Source: Candidatus Gastranaerophilales bacterium (GTDB lineage Bacteria; Cyanobacteriota; Vampirovibrionia; Gastranaerophilales; Gastranaerophilaceae). Taken from it: a DNA stretch of 64,000 bases. A model generated the notes under the pieces. It did no database searches, was not told where the DNA came from, and saw only the letters and a list, made by a program, of their open reading frames with translations. This document shows positions 9,039 through 18,392 of this stretch, in pieces. The stretch's first letter is position 1. Every line of letters starts with the position of its first letter. The position numbers and the translations under genes were made by a program. Where the stretch lies: positions 40,194-104,193 of the forward strand of contig CALVBD010000006.1 of assembly GCA_944325635.1 (NCBI GenBank), read 5' to 3'.

Positions 9039-12020
9039 TTATGCCTGACCTAGCTTAATATTGTTAACCTGACAAAAAGATTTCAGGGCATTTTTTGCTT
9101 TTTGGATATCAATATGTACATAATTATTACGTGTCTGTCTGACTAGATCCGAGGCTTTAAAATACATTTTTGCCGCACCGTTCAGATATTCCTGCTGCTG
9201 TGGTGAATGTATAAGCCCTATTTCCTGATAATATTTACCAAAAAGCAAATATAATCTTGATAATAAATCATTAAGATTAAATTTTCTTGCAAGCATTATG
9301 GCACTTTCAAGATTCATCTTTGCAGTATCAAAATCAGAAGTTGCCATTGAGGCCTTTACAATTGTCGTTTTCAAAAGAATAGTAAAGAAGTAGTTATCAA
9401 TTTTCGGATTTTGAGCAACCTCAAGCGCCTGAGATGCAATTTCCTGAGCAGCATATGGCCCTTCTGTCACAAGTGCGGCTTCCGCTATTAAATACCAGGT
9501 TAACAATGCGCCGAGCGCCATTTTTTCTTTTGAAAAATATGCTATCTGATCATTATAAATTTCAATGGCATGTTTTGTCTGGTTATTATCTTTAAAAATT
9601 TTGCCCAGCAGGGACTTCAACATATTTTTAGTAAAATTATCTCCGCAGTTATTCGCAAAAGTTACGACCTGGAACAAATCTTCCTGCAGTCCATTATAAC
9701 GTTTCCGCATAAAGTTATTTATAATATTAATCAAATTCCAGCGCAAAATCGCCTCATCATCCATGGACGTTTCTCTATAATTTTTGAGAATTTCTTCCAG
9801 AAGTTTTTCGGATGAGGTGAAATCTCCCTTCATTGTATTGGCAAATGCAAGTCCTAGTTTACATTTACAAATAAATAAATTATCACTTATGTTGTTGCGC
9901 TCAATTATATCAAACAGAATTGTCAAAATTTCAAACGAACGATCGTTACCCTGTAATATCAAAGCATTTGCAAGAATAAGATAAGTTTTGAGCCAAGTCT
10001 CATACAACAACTCAAACGGAATATTTTGTTTAGTGTATGTCTTACCAAGATATGCGTCAAATACAGGCATAATCTCATTATCAATCATATTAATAATCTG
10101 TCCGCAATTTCCGATATACAAAAGAGAATTCAATTTTGAACATTTGACAAGTGCAGTTTCCAAATCCATATCAGAATTTATTTTCGAAAGTACGACATCT
10201 ACACATTCTACATTACCGAAATAATTTCCGACTCTTTCACAACAGTGAGCCATATACCCAAGCAATTCAATCTCACGCGGAGTATCTCCGATAGCCTGAG
10301 CATTTGCAATAGCATCAGGCAGATAATCCATTGCCTCTTTAGGGTTAAAATCAGCAAGAAGTTTGCCTAAACGTTCTGAAATATTATACCTTGTTTTTAA
10401 TGTAGCACTCTCATCAAGTTCGTTTATTAATGCAAGACACTGCTTTTGAGAAATTGCGTAAAGATTAGTGTCGCCTATATATGCTGCAAGTCTTGTATTT
10501 CTTGTCCATATATCCAACGCGAGTTTAGGATGTTTTAGGTTTTGAGCAATAATTCCGAAAATAGCATTTGAATTCAATGTAAAATTTCCGAGCGCATTAC
10601 AGACTTTTGTATTTAAATCAATAAAACCTTCATCATCTTTTGCAGTTTTAATAATCGTTTCCCATAAAAGCAAATCTTTAAACTGATAGAAAATATCACT
10701 CAACGGCGAAACATAATTAGACTGCTCAAGATAGGAAATAACTTCGCTGAATCTGGTATCATTAAACCCGAAAATTTGTTTTAATAAATTTAGATTAATC
10801 TTATCGCCCAGAATTGCAGAGGCTATCAAAAAAACATACGCGGTTTTATTAGATTCTTTTAAAACTCTTAAACGTTCATTAATCAAATCAGAATAAGTGT
10901 CGGGAAGTTTAAATGTAAAATCGGAAATGTGACAATCAAAACGCAAGCTTAATGCCTGTTCAAGAAAAGCAGGATTTCCATGAGCAGCTAAAAATAAGTT
11001 TCTCTTTTCCGTATCGTTCATATATGGGAAACCCTGAACATTTTCTTCTTTATAATTTACAAATTCAATCATCTGCGCCGGCGTCAGAGCAGAAATACTT
11101 ATATCAAGATAAATATCATCCGTCTCTTTTTTCATTAAATTGAAATAACTTTTTGCAGGTTTCGGCTCATTATATAAAAGCAGAAGATTAAGTTCATTCC
11201 ATATATTCTCTTTCTTGATAAATTCATTCAAAAATTCATAAGAAAAACCGTCTATATTTTCAAAATTATCTACAACTATTACAAATTTACTATACGAAAT
11301 TATTTTTTCAAAAACTTTATTTAATAAATCAAAAGTCTTAACTTTATTAGTATTCAACTCCTCAAAAGTCCCCATCTGTGAAGGATAGAGAAAATTCAAA
11401 AAATCATAAACTTCTGCATGATTAAGATACGGAAATTCATTCTGGAAAAACTTTGTTGCATCTTTCTTAAACTTTAAACTGTTCAGACAAAAATTTGGCA
11501 GATTAAAAAGATTCAGCATCATATCCTGAATTAAACCGCCGGGCGTCAACTGAGTAATAGGAGTACATTTACCGTAAAACCATACGTAATGCTTATCTTT
11601 CAGTGCATTCATCACATGGGACAATACAACACTTTTTCCGATACCTCTATCGCCGCTTAATGAGAACACCTTTTTGGAATGATCTAAAAAGCCTTTCACA
11701 AGAGTATTTTTAGCAGCCTCCTGACTCATAAATTTGGCAGGATATTCAAAACTGTTAAAATCCTCAGGGATAACCTCCTTAACCTTTACCGGCTCAATAA
11801 AAGGATATCCGCATTTTCGGCATTTTTTTGCATTTAATTGGTTAACGCTGTTGCATTCTGGACAAAGCTTAAGAAGTTCCTCCCCGCATTTTCGGCAAAC
11901 AATATCAAATATTGAATTCACCGTATGACAATTCTTACATATCAACCCTGTACGTGTCTTGCAATACGGACACTTCAAGGTATTATCCGGAATTGTTTTT
12001 TTACAGATTGGACATTTCAT
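9039..12020 (-). CDS. Zinc-ribbon / AAA (STAND-like) ATPase with TPR-like C-terminus
   Basis: The 993-residue protein starts with serial zinc ribbons in the first ~75 residues (CPIC..CPYC, CKNC..CRKC, CPEC..CRKC). A P-loop NTPase domain follows, with Walker A GDRGIGKS near residue 123 and Walker B FVIVVDNFE near 257. The last ~550 residues are helical repeats resembling TPRs. This order is that of STAND-type signalling ATPases such as MalT/AAA_16 proteins. No output enzyme domain is visible, so it probably acts through its zinc ribbons or protein partners. It is the last gene of an operon with a sigma factor (17-base gap) and a TonB-like acidic protein. Function unknown. Confidence 0.85.
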   Translation of the reverse strand: MKCPICKKTIPDNTLKCPYCKTRTGLICKNCHTVNSIFDIVCRKCGEELLKLCPECNSVNQLNAKKCRKCGYPFIEPVKVKEVIPEDFNSFEYPAKFMSQEAAKNTLVKGFLDHSKKVFSLSGDRGIGKSVVLSHVMNALKDKHYVWFYGKCTPITQLTPGGLIQDMMLNLFNLPNFCLNSLKFKKDATKFFQNEFPYLNHAEVYDFLNFLYPSQMGTFEELNTNKVKTFDLLNKVFEKIISYSKFVIVVDNFENIDGFSYEFLNEFIKKENIWNELNLLLLYNEPKPAKSYFNLMKKETDDIYLDISISALTPAQMIEFVNYKEENVQGFPYMNDTEKRNLFLAAHGNPAFLEQALSLRFDCHISDFTFKLPDTYSDLINERLRVLKESNKTAYVFLIASAILGDKINLNLLKQIFGFNDTRFSEVISYLEQSNYVSPLSDIFYQFKDLLLWETIIKTAKDDEGFIDLNTKVCNALGNFTLNSNAIFGIIAQNLKHPKLALDIWTRNTRLAAYIGDTNLYAISQKQCLALINELDESATLKTRYNISERLGKLLADFNPKEAMDYLPDAIANAQAIGDTPREIELLGYMAHCCERVGNYFGNVECVDVVLSKINSDMDLETALVKCSKLNSLLYIGNCGQIINMIDNEIMPVFDAYLGKTYTKQNIPFELLYETWLKTYLILANALILQGNDRSFEILTILFDIIERNNISDNLFICKCKLGLAFANTMKGDFTSSEKLLEEILKNYRETSMDDEAILRWNLINIINNFMRKRYNGLQEDLFQVVTFANNCGDNFTKNMLKSLLGKIFKDNNQTKHAIEIYNDQIAYFSKEKMALGALLTWYLIAEAALVTEGPYAAQEIASQALEVAQNPKIDNYFFTILLKTTIVKASMATSDFDTAKMNLESAIMLARKFNLNDLLSRLYLLFGKYYQEIGLIHSPQQQEYLNGAAKMYFKASDLVRQTRNNYVHIDIQKAKNALKSFCQVNNIKLGQA

Positions 12021-12037
12021 AGTTAAATTCCCGTTTG

Positions 12038-12619
12038 TTAATTAAACGCCTCTTTAACCTTTTCCATCAATTTAAACAATCTTTTAGAAATTTCTGATTG
12101 AGAGAGATTTAACTCCGAAGCGATTTCCTTCTGGGTCATACCTTCATCATAACGTAATTTATAAATTCTTAAATATTGTTTGTCAGGTTCGGCATCATTA
12201 ATTAAGTATATCGCATCAACAATTTTTTGCAAAATTTCTTTTTGGACTGCGATATCTTCAGGATTGCTGTCATAATCTGCCTGAGGATATGAAATTACTA
12301 CATGCGAGTAATTATCCTCATGATAAGATGATTCCGGAGTCTGCACAGCATCCATAGAAACATCTCTTACCTGCGAAAATCCTTCTCTGGTACGTCTTAA
12401 TCTACCTGAGTCTTTGAGAACATTTAATATACTTGTTGTTGCAATTTTTCGCAAATAGGCTTCCAAAGTAACATCAGAGGTAATTGTATTAACTATCGGC
12501 ATTGAACGTTTGCACATTTCATTAAAGAAATCGTCATACAAATCCTCATTATTTGCGAATTTCCTATCATTTTTTATAATTCTCTCTATTAAATTTAACT
12601 TTTCTTGTGTTAATTCCAC
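12038..12619 (-). CDS. Alternative RNA polymerase sigma factor (sigma-70 family, ECF-like)
   Basis: The 193-residue protein has a region-2-like helical N-terminus (YDDFFNEMCKRSMPIVNTI, then AYLRKIATTSILNVLKDSGRLRR). Its region-4 helix-turn-helix is clear: LRIYKLRYDEGMTQKEIASELNLSQSEISKRLFKLMEKVKEAF. It would recruit RNA polymerase to a specific promoter set. The GTG start at 12619 follows AAGGAA at suitable spacing. It sits between a membrane-spanning acidic protein (36-base gap upstream) and a zinc-ribbon ATPase. No classical anti-sigma domain was recognised in either, although both are candidate regulators. Confidence 0.88.
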   Translation of the reverse strand: MELTQEKLNLIERIIKNDRKFANNEDLYDDFFNEMCKRSMPIVNTITSDVTLEAYLRKIATTSILNVLKDSGRLRRTREGFSQVRDVSMDAVQTPESSYHEDNYSHVVISYPQADYDSNPEDIAVQKEILQKIVDAIYLINDAEPDKQYLRIYKLRYDEGMTQKEIASELNLSQSEISKRLFKLMEKVKEAFN

Positions 12620-12655
12620 TTAAAAAATTCCTTATCTTATAAGATTATAGCATAA

Positions 12656-15600
12656 TTAAAAATTAATTATAAGAGCCAAACGGAAATCTGGCGTAGGAAC
12701 CTCTCCTGTAGCTGGTTTGATGACATTTAACGTATCTTTAACAGTTTGTAACACAATTTTATCTATTTGGCTTGAACCACTTGATTTTACTACGTTAGAA
12801 GCCTTCAAATTCCCGTCACTGCTTAACTTTAAGTCGACCTTCATCTGATTAGAATAGGCATATTCATTAACCAGAAGTAAGTCGCTTGATAAAGTTAGCT
12901 TAATACTCTTGCCCGCAGTTTGTAAATATTTCTTAATATTATCACTGTAAGAAAGGTAATCAGGGACTTCCCATGACAGTTTGCTAACACCGGTATAAGA
13001 TACAGGAGTTGCGGCAGGTTTAGCTGAACTTTCAGGCTTTTTAACATCCTTAGGACTCTCTTTTTTTACATTAACAGGTTCTTTTTGAGGAGCAGGAATT
13101 GTCTGAACTTCAGGAGTATTATTAGCAAGAATGTCTGTATTGTCTGCTATAGGCCCCTGAACATTCTCATTATTTGCAACAGCAGATTCTGAACTTGTAC
13201 TATTTTCTGCTACCGGTAATTGTTCAGGAACTTCTTGTGCCAATGGTTCAGAGTCAACTGAAGCATTTTTATTTTTTAGTGAAAAACCGGCAATACCACC
13301 AACTACCAATACCGCAGCAACTGCAGCAATTGCAAACATTTTAACCGGAAGTTTTTGAGTATTTTTATATATTGAAGGAATTTGCTCCAAATCTTCATCA
13401 AAATTACCAAAATCCTGTATTTCCGAAGTTGCGTCATCAGAAGTTTCATTAAACAGCATGCCTATATCGGAACCATTTTTATTATCATCTTCAACGGCAG
13501 ATTGATTTTCTTCTGCTGTAACGTCTTCTGACTGAGGCAATTCATTTCCTTCACTCGAATTATCTGCAGTTTCATTTAATTCTTCGTTCTGAATTTCAGG
13601 ATTTTCCAATGCATCCTCAATTGTAGGAATTTCTTCACTTTTAGCTTCGACATTTTCCAGTTCATCTTTATGAACAAGAGACTCCAAATCTGTTACCGGT
13701 TCGTCACCTGCAGGCTCGTCAGAAGTCTGATCAACAATATCATCTACTGTAAGTTTTTCAATATCTTCTAAAGGAGGCATTGCATCTGCTTTCTGCGACA
13801 AATCATCCGCAGAAATTGCCTGCTCAGGAGCGGCTTGCGGATTTTCCACTGTTGCAGCAGCACCGGATGAGACTTCCTGGGTATCCTCTAAATCCCCCAA
13901 ACCCATATCTTCACCATCAAAATCAGGTATTGTATCCAATTCGGAAGAAAGCGCATTAAGAGCCTCTTCCTCCTCCTTTGCTTTAGAATCTTTTTGCTGC
14001 TGTTTGGCCGGCACCATACCGGAATTTATATTTAAATCATCCATGTTAACAGCTTCAAAAGTTTCCTCTGCAGTTTCAAGTTTTGGCATTATCATATTAT
14101 CTGTAATTGAAAGGCTGTCCATATCATAGGATTCAGCATTATAATTATCCGCAGGGAGAGGTTCTAACGGGGTAAAATCATTCATATTTAACATCGGAAC
14201 AGTTTCTTCACCGTTCAACTCATTAAAACATGGTTTTTCGTGCGAAAGCTCGATATTATTAAACTCAATAGTTTCACTAATATTCTGATCCAAATTATTA
14301 GGAACAGCATTAACATCTGAGATATCCAGAACTTCCATCTCGTCACCGGAGGATACTTCAACCTGCTGAGAAATTTCCGACGGAGGCATTGCATCAAAAT
14401 CAACAGTTTCACTGCTGTCATTAACGTCATTTACCATTTGCAGGCCTTCATCAAAAGATTTTTCTGATGTTTCATCCTGCTTTTCATCAAATACAGGTTC
14501 ATCAAAATTCATATCGGCGAAGAAATCATCAGTATTACTTTCGACAAAATCATGGGAGGTTTCTTCAGAGGTTTGTTCTTGAATTGTTTCCTGCTGATTA
14601 TCTGCACCCTTGGAAGTGTCTGCATCAGACTCGCCCAAAGACGGTAAATCTTCCACGGATGTATTTGTCAAATTTGCAGAAGCTTCAGTATCCGCAGCTT
14701 CTGCTGAATTTTCAACAGAAGAAGCCGGAAGCATATCAGATTCTCCAGAAAGAGGTTCCATCGGCACTTCCGGAAGAGAAAGATCTGCACTTTCCTGCAT
14801 AACCTCCTGCATATCTGTCATTGAAGCATTAGTAAACATATTTGTTACATCCTGGACTGCTTCTTCTGCTATATTTGCAGCCGTATCAACAACAGCATCA
14901 ACAGCGCCTTCCGCAGCATCACTCGCCGTAACAGCCTCTACAAGAGTTCCTGCAGCAGCTGCGCCCGCGATAAAACTTCCGGCATTTTCCAAGTTGCTTA
15001 CTTCCTCTCCTGAAGTTTGTGACTCAACTGTATTATTATCATCAATATCCGAAACAGCTGAGTTTTCCTCAACAGTAGTCTCTGCTTCTTGTTGAGGTCT
15101 GATATCATCAATAGTTGCATCTATAATATTTTCTCGTGCAACATCTTCCGGAACTGTTACATCAGGAGAACGTTCTGCCTTATAGGACAAAATTTCAAAA
15201 TTTTCAAATTCTATAAATCTGTCTCTTAGTTGAGAACTTTTTGTTAAATATTGCAAAAGTTCTTTTATTTCTTCTTTGGAGGCACTCTGATCAACCAGAG
15301 AAACCATTAATGTTTCTGCAGTATCTTTAATATTTTCAGGTAAAGTCTGCGTTGTATTACCTTTGAATGCTTCTATATATGCTTTCAAATTCAAAGGAGA
15401 TGTCAACTTTTCTTTTTCAATAAAGTAATAGTCTTTATTTTGATTATTTTTATTAATAAGCTTAGGTTCAAAGAAACCGAGGAATTTTACATGAGAGCGA
15501 TCTTCAGATAAAAGAAATACAAAATAAATATCAGGAAGAATATCGTATTCAAAATGAGATTTAGGAATAAAAATCTGATTTTCGTCAAAGACAACACGTA

Positions 15601-15856
15601 CATCAATATGAATATTATTAAGCATGATATCCGAAATATCAAATTCTTCTAAAATTTTATGTACATTATGCAAATTATAAGTTTTATCACTGCTTATATT
15701 TTCAAGAGCCAGATATTTCAAACCAAGTTCTGCACCGAGTGCATTGAAAAATGCACGGCTCCTTACTTCATTATTTAAAAGCCCTTTTGTTAAAAGCTTC
15801 GCTTCTTCTTTGTCATTTTCTTCTACATAAATTAAAGTTTCTTGTTCCATGCCCAT
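12656..15856 (-). CDS. Large acidic single-pass membrane protein with TonB-like C-terminal domain
   Basis: This 1066-residue protein has three parts. Residues 1-~240 form a cytoplasmic globular domain (RSRAFFNALGAELGLKYLAL ... HFEYDILPDIYFVFLLSEDR). It faintly resembles cyanobacterial DUF1822; that is from memory and unverified. Residues ~240-830 are a disordered, Glu/Asp/Ser-rich linker. One membrane helix (KMFAIAAVAAVLVVGGIAGF, ~836-857) is followed by a Pro-rich stretch and a C-terminal domain (~940-1066) with TonB-like features (LKLSSDGNLKASNVVKSSGS, then IVLQTVKDTLN). The ATG is preceded by GGAGGA. First gene of a three-gene operon with a sigma factor and a zinc-ribbon ATPase, suggesting envelope-to-transcription signalling. 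Function is inferred only. Confidence 0.82.
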   Translation of the reverse strand: MGMEQETLIYVEENDKEEAKLLTKGLLNNEVRSRAFFNALGAELGLKYLALENISSDKTYNLHNVHKILEEFDISDIMLNNIHIDVRVVFDENQIFIPKSHFEYDILPDIYFVFLLSEDRSHVKFLGFFEPKLINKNNQNKDYYFIEKEKLTSPLNLKAYIEAFKGNTTQTLPENIKDTAETLMVSLVDQSASKEEIKELLQYLTKSSQLRDRFIEFENFEILSYKAERSPDVTVPEDVARENIIDATIDDIRPQQEAETTVEENSAVSDIDDNNTVESQTSGEEVSNLENAGSFIAGAAAAGTLVEAVTASDAAEGAVDAVVDTAANIAEEAVQDVTNMFTNASMTDMQEVMQESADLSLPEVPMEPLSGESDMLPASSVENSAEAADTEASANLTNTSVEDLPSLGESDADTSKGADNQQETIQEQTSEETSHDFVESNTDDFFADMNFDEPVFDEKQDETSEKSFDEGLQMVNDVNDSSETVDFDAMPPSEISQQVEVSSGDEMEVLDISDVNAVPNNLDQNISETIEFNNIELSHEKPCFNELNGEETVPMLNMNDFTPLEPLPADNYNAESYDMDSLSITDNMIMPKLETAEETFEAVNMDDLNINSGMVPAKQQQKDSKAKEEEEALNALSSELDTIPDFDGEDMGLGDLEDTQEVSSGAAATVENPQAAPEQAISADDLSQKADAMPPLEDIEKLTVDDIVDQTSDEPAGDEPVTDLESLVHKDELENVEAKSEEIPTIEDALENPEIQNEELNETADNSSEGNELPQSEDVTAEENQSAVEDDNKNGSDIGMLFNETSDDATSEIQDFGNFDEDLEQIPSIYKNTQKLPVKMFAIAAVAAVLVVGGIAGFSLKNKNASVDSEPLAQEVPEQLPVAENSTSSESAVANNENVQGPIADNTDILANNTPEVQTIPAPQKEPVNVKKESPKDVKKPESSAKPAATPVSYTGVSKLSWEVPDYLSYSDNIKKYLQTAGKSIKLTLSSDLLLVNEYAYSNQMKVDLKLSSDGNLKASNVVKSSGSSQIDKIVLQTVKDTLNVIKPATGEVPTPDFRLALIINF

Positions 15857-15912
15857 TTTTTATTCCTCCTATTAATATTGATTACACATGGTGTAAAAAT
15901 ATTCCAAAAATT

Positions 15913-15942
15913 TTGTAAAGATTTGTAAAGATTATTGTAAAA
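15913..15942. promoter_or_regulatory. Three spaced TTGTAAAG/A repeats in a divergent intergenic region
   Basis: TTGTAAAG occurs at 15913-15920 and 15923-15930, and TTGTAAAA at 15935-15942. They lie between the divergent starts of the acidic TonB-like gene and the small protein at 16027. Spacing of 10-12 bases fits one helical turn, so a multi-site regulator binding region is possible; AT-rich chance repetition is the alternative. Confidence 0.3.
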
Positions 15943-16026
15943 ATTTTTAATTTGCGTCAAAATTAAAACATCAGTCGTTTTAATAAAAGTGTCTAAAAGT
16001 GTGAAGTTATAAAGGAGGTTTTACTT

Positions 16027-16461
16027 ATGATCAGCGCAGTGTCTAATGTGAGTTTTCGAGGCGATGTTCCGAATTCGGACTGGCAGAAATTAATTGAAAG
16101 TGAAGGGCAATATACCCAAAAACCTGCGGATAAGGCGCCGCAAGATAGAGTAGACCTCTCTACAAAGGCTGATAACCCGGAGAAAAAAGGCGGGAGCAAG
16201 GCCGGAAAAGTTATAGGCGGAATAATAGCTGCAGTTGTTGTTGCAGGACTTGCCCTGTTTGGATTATCCAGAGGGAATATTTTAAAAATTGATAAAGACG
16301 CAAAAGGTGTAGCTAAAATAGGAAGTAAACTTGCCGAGGCAGGAGAATGGGTCGGAACAAAAATCATTGATCCTATTCTGGGACTATTTAAAGGCAAAGG
16401 CGCTAAAAAAGCTGCCGAAACTGTACAAAATGCTTCTGAAGCTGCAACTGAGACAAAATAA
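16027..16461 (+). CDS. Small membrane-anchored hypothetical protein with N-terminal VSFRG motif
   Basis: A 144-residue protein of unknown function. It starts MISAVSNVSFRGD, sharing an N-terminal SF-x-G/A motif with several other proteins in this window. A hydrophilic segment is followed by one membrane helix (KVIGGIIAAVVVAGLALFGL, ~60-80) and a basic, Ala-rich C-terminus with GKGAKKAAETVQNASEAA. The ATG follows a strong AAAGGAGG ribosome site. An antisense ORF of similar length over the same bases has no ribosome site and is rejected. A bidirectional terminator follows. Confidence 0.75.
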   Translation: MISAVSNVSFRGDVPNSDWQKLIESEGQYTQKPADKAPQDRVDLSTKADNPEKKGGSKAGKVIGGIIAAVVVAGLALFGLSRGNILKIDKDAKGVAKIGSKLAEAGEWVGTKIIDPILGLFKGKGAKKAAETVQNASEAATETK

Positions 16462-16482
16462 GTAAAACACACCATAATACAT

Positions 16483-16510
16483 AAAAAACTCCCTTAACAG
16501 GGAGTTTTTT
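16483..16510. terminator. Bidirectional intrinsic terminator
   Basis: AAAAAACTCCC-TTAACA-GGGAGTTTTTT forms a hairpin with A and T flanks. It serves the plus-strand small membrane gene and the convergent hemW gene, whose stop overlaps it. Confidence 0.85.
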
Positions 16511-17597
16511 ATTGCAAAAAATCAGCTAAAACCACATTACTCACAAGAATTCCTTCATCAGAAAGTTTGTAGCCTTCATAAGTTTTAACAATATGTTTTG
16601 AGTCAAGATACTTTTTCAAAATATCTGAATATTTTTTTTCAAAATCAATAGAAAATTTATCGTTAATTGATTGAATATTTATCCCATTCATTTTACGAAA
16701 ACCGAGAAAAATTTCTTCCTCCAATTGCTCATCTAATGTAACACGATGAGTGAGGTTATGAATATGTGGAAACTTAAAATAAGTTTCAAAATCTTCATAA
16801 TTTGAATATCTGATACCGTCAGTATAACCGTGTGCTGCAATTCCAAAACCATAATATGTGTTGTTATCCCAGTAATTCAGGTTATGACGTGACTCAAAAC
16901 CTTTTTTGGCAAAGTTGCTTATCTCATAATGTTCAAAATTCAATGCCGACAAAATTTCTATTGCTCTTAAATACATATCCGCCTGCATATCTGTATCCGG
17001 CAAATTCTCTGGAAAATTATCATAAAAATAACAACCTTCATCAATTTTTAAACCGTAAAGCGAAATATGTTTAACACCTAAGCTGGCTGCTGTGCTCAAA
17101 TCATTTTCAAAACCTCGCAATGTTTGCATCGGAAGTCCATAAATAAAGTCAAGGCTCACATTTTCAAACCCAACATCCGCGGCAAGTTTTACAGAAGCTT
17201 TTACCTGTTCAGAATTGTGCCGCCGCCCGATAAGTTTGAGAATTTCATCGTCGAAAGTTTGACAGCCGATACTCAGCCGATTTACACCTATATCTTTCAG
17301 CCCGGCCAAATATTCCGCAGTCAACGATTCAGGATTAAGTTCAACAGTAACCTCGGTATTGTGTTCTAATCTGAAATTTGTGATTATGCTCTCGAGTTCC
17401 TTGACAGATAAAACCGATGGAGTTCCACCGCCAATATACAAAGTATTCAAAAGTTCTTCTTTATAAAAATACTTAATTTCTTTTTGTAAAGCCTGAAGAT
17501 ACTGTTCCTTTAATTCCAGGTCAGGATATGAAATAAAAGAGCAGTACCTGCACTTTGATTTACAAAACGGAATATGAATGTATGCATTTTTAACCAT
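16509..17597 (-). CDS. hemW: HemW-like radical SAM protein (coproporphyrinogen III oxidase-like)
   Basis: The 362-residue protein has the N-terminal radical SAM cluster motif HIPFCKSKCRYCSF (C-x3-C-x2-C). It also has YIGGGTPSVL, ELNPESLT, RLSIGCQTFDDEILKLIGRRH and LDFIYGLPMQ, the HemW/HemN core. The family acts in haem delivery (HemW) or anaerobic coproporphyrinogen oxidation (HemN). The C-x3-C-x2-C motif without the following Cys of true HemN (C-x3-C-x2-C-x-C) argues for HemW. The stop lies in the shared terminator. It is the last gene after the flagellar export cluster, 14 bases from fliR, and is probably cotranscribed. Confidence 0.9.
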   Translation of the reverse strand: MVKNAYIHIPFCKSKCRYCSFISYPDLELKEQYLQALQKEIKYFYKEELLNTLYIGGGTPSVLSVKELESIITNFRLEHNTEVTVELNPESLTAEYLAGLKDIGVNRLSIGCQTFDDEILKLIGRRHNSEQVKASVKLAADVGFENVSLDFIYGLPMQTLRGFENDLSTAASLGVKHISLYGLKIDEGCYFYDNFPENLPDTDMQADMYLRAIEILSALNFEHYEISNFAKKGFESRHNLNYWDNNTYYGFGIAAHGYTDGIRYSNYEDFETYFKFPHIHNLTHRVTLDEQLEEEIFLGFRKMNGINIQSINDKFSIDFEKKYSDILKKYLDSKHIVKTYEGYKLSDEGILVSNVVLADFLQ

Positions 17598-17611
17598 AAG
17601 TTTATTTTATA

Positions 17612-18391
17612 TCAAAATATGTTCGCATAAGACAAAAAATAATCGGTAATTACATTCAAAAGCATCGGTAAAATCCAGACCATAATCGCCGCACCGAATA
17701 CAGGTTTAAAAAGAAAGCTCAATTGGAATACGTTTACCTGCGGAGCTGTTTTTGAAATTACACCCAGTATAATATCCTGCCCGAGAGTCGCAAGCAAAAT
17801 AGGTGACGCAATCTGGAGCCCCATATACAACACATTTGATGTCATTTTGATTAAATAATCCATATTCACAATCTTTGCAAGCGGTACAGAAGTAGCAAAG
17901 AGCGGAAATATTTCAAAACTTCTCATAAACGCTTTGATAAGCCAGTAAATTCCGCCAAGCTGAATAAAAATTAATACGCCCAAAAGCGAAATTATTTTGG
18001 TTAAAATAGAAACCTGACTTGATGTTGTCGGGTCAAGAACCATCGCGGAGGACAATCCCATCTGCATGTTAATCATATCAGCTCCTGCATCTATTGCAAG
18101 CAAAATTAATTGAGCCATATAACCTATCATTGCTCCTACCGCGAAATTAAGAATTATCGAAAGAAGCATAGAATCTTCCATTCCCATTTTATCAGGCTTG
18201 ATTAGTGCTGTAATACAAATTGTCATTAAAAGTGCCAGTGCAATTTTAACCATGCCAGGCACCTCTTTTCTGTTAAAAACAGGAGCAAATCTGAAAAATC
18301 CTAGCATTCTTGCAAAGACATAAATACCGGACAAAAGTGCGGTATTTATCTGAGGAAATAATTTAACTATTTCTGCAAGAATTTGCTCCAT
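17612..18391 (-). CDS. fliR: Flagellar export apparatus protein FliR
   Basis: FliR is part of the FliPQR export-gate complex in the inner membrane. The 259-residue length is standard. It has about six hydrophobic segments, the family stretch GFFRFAPVFNRKEVPGMVKIALAL near the N-terminus, AGADMINMQMGLSSAMVLDP in the middle and a long hydrophobic C-terminal part. It starts one base after the fliQ stop. Together with fliO, fliP, fliQ and the switch protein upstream this is the conserved bacterial fliMNOPQR order; a non-flagellar type III apparatus is less likely but not excluded by this window alone. Confidence 0.93.
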   Translation of the reverse strand: MEQILAEIVKLFPQINTALLSGIYVFARMLGFFRFAPVFNRKEVPGMVKIALALLMTICITALIKPDKMGMEDSMLLSIILNFAVGAMIGYMAQLILLAIDAGADMINMQMGLSSAMVLDPTTSSQVSILTKIISLLGVLIFIQLGGIYWLIKAFMRSFEIFPLFATSVPLAKIVNMDYLIKMTSNVLYMGLQIASPILLATLGQDIILGVISKTAPQVNVFQLSFLFKPVFGAAIMVWILPMLLNVITDYFLSYANIF

Positions 18392-18392
18392 A

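Noticed and set aside
14610..15095. 161-codon plus-strand ORF rich in Ser and Ala
   Set aside because: It is the antisense reading of the acidic linker of the TonB-like protein; Glu/Asp/Ser codons give Ser/Ala/Phe on the other strand.
15993..16475. Antisense ORF of 160 codons opposite the small membrane protein gene
   Set aside because: It has no ribosome site, its translation is low-complexity, and the opposite strand has AAAGGAGG, a start and a membrane helix.
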